This document shows, piece by piece, positions 6,216 to 7,666 of a DNA stretch of 7,666 nt. Every line of letters starts with the position of its first letter. Position 1 is the first letter of the stretch. The notes below the pieces were generated by a model. It did no database searches. It was given only the letters and a program-made list of their open reading frames with translations, and was not told the origin of the DNA. Origin of the DNA: Lachnospiraceae bacterium UBA4711 (GTDB taxonomy: Bacteria; Bacillota; Clostridia; Lachnospirales; Lachnospiraceae). The stretch spans positions 37,274-44,939 of the forward strand of contig DHJV01000139.1 of the NCBI GenBank assembly GCA_002404515.1. The letters are read 5' to 3'. A program made the position numbers and the translations under genes.

Positions 6216-6240
6216 CCCGCAAGGGGGTGCCGTTAAGGCA
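6216..6240 (+). promoter_or_regulatory. Two small tandem hairpins in the tex 5' leader
   Basis: CCC-GCAA-GGG (6216-6225) is a 3-bp stem with a GNRA tetraloop; a shifted pairing ACCC/GGGT is also possible. TGCC-GTTAA-GGCA (6228-6240) is a 4-bp stem with a 5-nt loop. Both lie between the transcript start and the tex ribosome binding site. There is no T-run, so they are not a terminator. I do not recognise a known riboswitch. The stems are short and could be fortuitous. Confidence 0.35.
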
Positions 6241-6254
6241 GAATGTGAGGAAAT

Positions 6255-7666
6255 ATGGACATTATAAGCAAAATCACAGAAGAACTTCAGGTGAAAAAAT
6301 GGCAGGTGGAAGCAGCCGTGGGACTGATTGATGAAGGCAACACCATTCCCTTCATTTCCCGTTACCGGAAGGAGGCAACCGGCTCCTTAAATGACGAGCA
6401 GCTCCGCAATCTGCATGAAAGACTGCTGTACCTTCGCAACCTTGAGGAGAAAAAGGAGCAGGTACTGGGCAGCATAGAGGAACAGGGAAAGCTGACGGAT
6501 GAGTTAAAGAAGCAGATTCTGGCAGCGGAAACACTGGTAGTGGTAGAGGATTTATACCGTCCGTACCGTCCCAAGAGAAAAACGAGAGCCAGCATTGCCA
6601 AGGAAAAAGGGCTGGAAGGACTGGCGGAATACATACTGGCGCAGACGGCGGAAGCGCCTGTTTGGGAAGAAGCAAAGAAATATGTAACCGGTGAGGACGC
6701 AGAGGAAGGAAAGCAGGTAAAGACCGCAGAAGAAGCGCTGCAGGGAGCGAAGGACATCATTGCCGAAAGCATTTCCGACTCCGCAGAATACCGCGCCTAT
6801 ATCCGCAACGCCACCATGGAAGAAGGCGTGATTACCTCCGAAGCCAAGGATGAAAAGGCGGAGAGCGTATACGAAATGTATTATCATTTTGAAGAGCCGG
6901 TGAAAAAGGTGGCCGGTCACAGAGTTCTTGCCTTAAACAGAGGAGAAGCGGAAAAGGTGCTTACCGTAAAGGTCAATGCACCGGAAGAAAGAATTCTCCG
7001 TTATCTGGAGAAACAGCTCATTACAAAGGACAACGAATTTACCACACCCGTACTGAAAGAAGCAGTGGAAGATGCCTACGACAGACTGATTGCCCCTTCC
7101 ATTGAAAGAGAAGTCAGAAACGAACTGACGGAAAAAGCGGAAGACGGCGCCATCAGCGTATTCGGCAAGAACTTAAAGCAGCTTCTCATGCAGCCTCCCA
7201 TTGCAGGCAAAGTGGTACTGGGCTGGGACCCGGCATTCCGTACCGGCTGTAAATTAGCGGTTGTGGATGCTACCGGAAAGGTGCTGGACACCAAGGTGGT
7301 GTATCCCACAGCGCCTCAGAACAAAGTAGAAGAAGCCAAGGCAGAAGTAAAGAAGCTTATTAAAAAATACGGTGTTTCCCTGATTTCCGTAGGAAACGGA
7401 ACCGCATCCCGTGAGTCCGAGCAGGTTATTGTGGAAATGATTAAGGAACTGAAAGAGCCGGTGCAGTACGTGATTGTAAACGAAGCAGGTGCTTCCGTCT
7501 ATTCCGCAAGCAAGCTGGCAACGGAGGAATTCCCCAACTTCGATGTGGGACAGAGAAGTGCGGCATCCATCGCCAGAAGACTGCAGGACCCGCTTGCCGA
7601 GCTTGTAAAAATCGACCCGAAATCCATCGGTGTCGGTCAGTACCAGCATGACATGAACCAGAAAAA
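6255..7666 (+). CDS. tex: Tex, S1 RNA-binding transcription accessory protein (3' end outside window)
   Basis: The frame is open from ATG 6255 to the window edge (470 codons); Tex proteins usually have roughly 700-780 residues, so about a third is missing. The N-terminus MDIISKITEELQVKKWQVEA and then IPFISRYRKEATGSLNDEQL (31-50) and VEDLYRPYRPKRKTRASIA (97-115) are typical of the Tex-N helical domain. GKVVLGWDPAFRTGCKLAVVD (318-338) opens the YqgF/RNase H-like domain, which continues through the VGNGTASRESE region (379-389) to about 440. RRLQDPLAELVKIDPKSIGVGQYQHD (441-466) is the conserved segment leading to the helix-hairpin-helix domain. The HhH and S1 domains lie beyond the window. Tex binds nucleic acid and is linked to transcription and RNA metabolism; its exact role is unsettled. 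Its RBS is modest: GAGGA (6247-6251) only 3 nt before the ATG. Codon use matches prfB and the right part of secA. Confidence 0.96.
   Translation, partial: MDIISKITEELQVKKWQVEAAVGLIDEGNTIPFISRYRKEATGSLNDEQLRNLHERLLYLRNLEEKKEQVLGSIEEQGKLTDELKKQILAAETLVVVEDLYRPYRPKRKTRASIAKEKGLEGLAEYILAQTAEAPVWEEAKKYVTGEDAEEGKQVKTAEEALQGAKDIIAESISDSAEYRAYIRNATMEEGVITSEAKDEKAESVYEMYYHFEEPVKKVAGHRVLALNRGEAEKVLTVKVNAPEERILRYLEKQLITKDNEFTTPVLKEAVEDAYDRLIAPSIEREVRNELTEKAEDGAISVFGKNLKQLLMQPPIAGKVVLGWDPAFRTGCKLAVVDATGKVLDTKVVYPTAPQNKVEEAKAEVKKLIKKYGVSLISVGNGTASRESEQVIVEMIKELKEPVQYVIVNEAGASVYSASKLATEEFPNFDVGQRSAASIARRLQDPLAELVKIDPKSIGVGQYQHDMNQK

Noticed and set aside
6215..6224. ACCCGCAAGG in the tex leader as a twister-sister ribozyme strand
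   Set aside because: It resembles the 5' internal-loop strand as I remember it, but no partner strand with the cleavage loop and closing GGGT is found up- or downstream in the leader. It is more simply a GNRA hairpin.
6243..6248. ATG-TGA start-stop minimal ORF just before tex
   Set aside because: It is in frame with tex and has AAGG 4 nt upstream, but two codons inside the natural SD region is easily chance; no support from sequence alone.
6223..6250. TPP-riboswitch-like GGGGGTGCC…GGCAGAATGTGAGG
   Set aside because: It only superficially resembles the 5' part of the THI element. The second half of the aptamer is absent and the coding region begins at 6255.
6352..6920. Overlapping minus-strand open frames (107, 136 and 122 aa)
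   Set aside because: They lie wholly antisense to the clear Tex reading frame. Their Ser/Cys/Phe-rich composition is what a shadow of Glu/Lys-rich codons gives.

Overview
The window reads as a chromosomal housekeeping segment from a low-to-mid-GC Clostridia, most likely Lachnospiraceae. This is inferred from the hpf–secA–prfB gene order, strong GGAGG-type ribosome binding sites, a long-form HPF, and SecA and RF2 sequences of Firmicutes type. No mobile element, CRISPR array, tRNA or rRNA was seen.

Layout, left to right. The 3' end of an NlpC/P60 cell-wall hydrolase gene (1-234) is followed by an intrinsic terminator. hpf (456-983) is monocistronic: it has an extended -10 promoter, a hairpin leader that begins at about the predicted transcript start, and a 12-bp terminator. 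secA (1178-3745) has its own extended -10 promoter and runs without a terminator into prfB (3791-4928). prfB carries the classical +1 programmed frameshift at an in-frame UGA, so the protein is encoded in two overlapping frames from a GTG start. A terminator closes this unit. Converging on it from the other strand is a two-gene operon: a 131-aa two-to-three-span membrane protein (6092-5697) followed by a 239-aa DUF975-type membrane protein (5683-4964). Divergent from that operon is tex (6255 to the window end, incomplete). Its promoter and the operon promoter are arranged back to back with directly abutting -35 hexamers.

The genes cover protein export (SecA), stop-codon decoding (RF2), ribosome hibernation (HPF), an RNA-polymerase-associated nucleic-acid-binding factor (Tex) and wall turnover (NlpC/P60). 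The two small membrane proteins have no known role.

The most striking signal is a sharp change in synonymous codon usage inside secA near 2200-2300. The left side (NlpC/P60, hpf, first ~370 SecA codons) uses ACA, CGT and no CCC. The right side (rest of secA and prfB; tex looks the same but was not counted) uses ACC, CCC and frequent AGA. The reading frame is intact across the junction, so this is either inter-species recombination within a conserved gene or a chimeric assembly of two related genomes. I see no evidence for a novel multi-gene system. The items worth following are the secA mosaic, the symmetric divergent promoters, the hpf and tex leader structures, and the divergent-looking frameshift stimulator in prfB.
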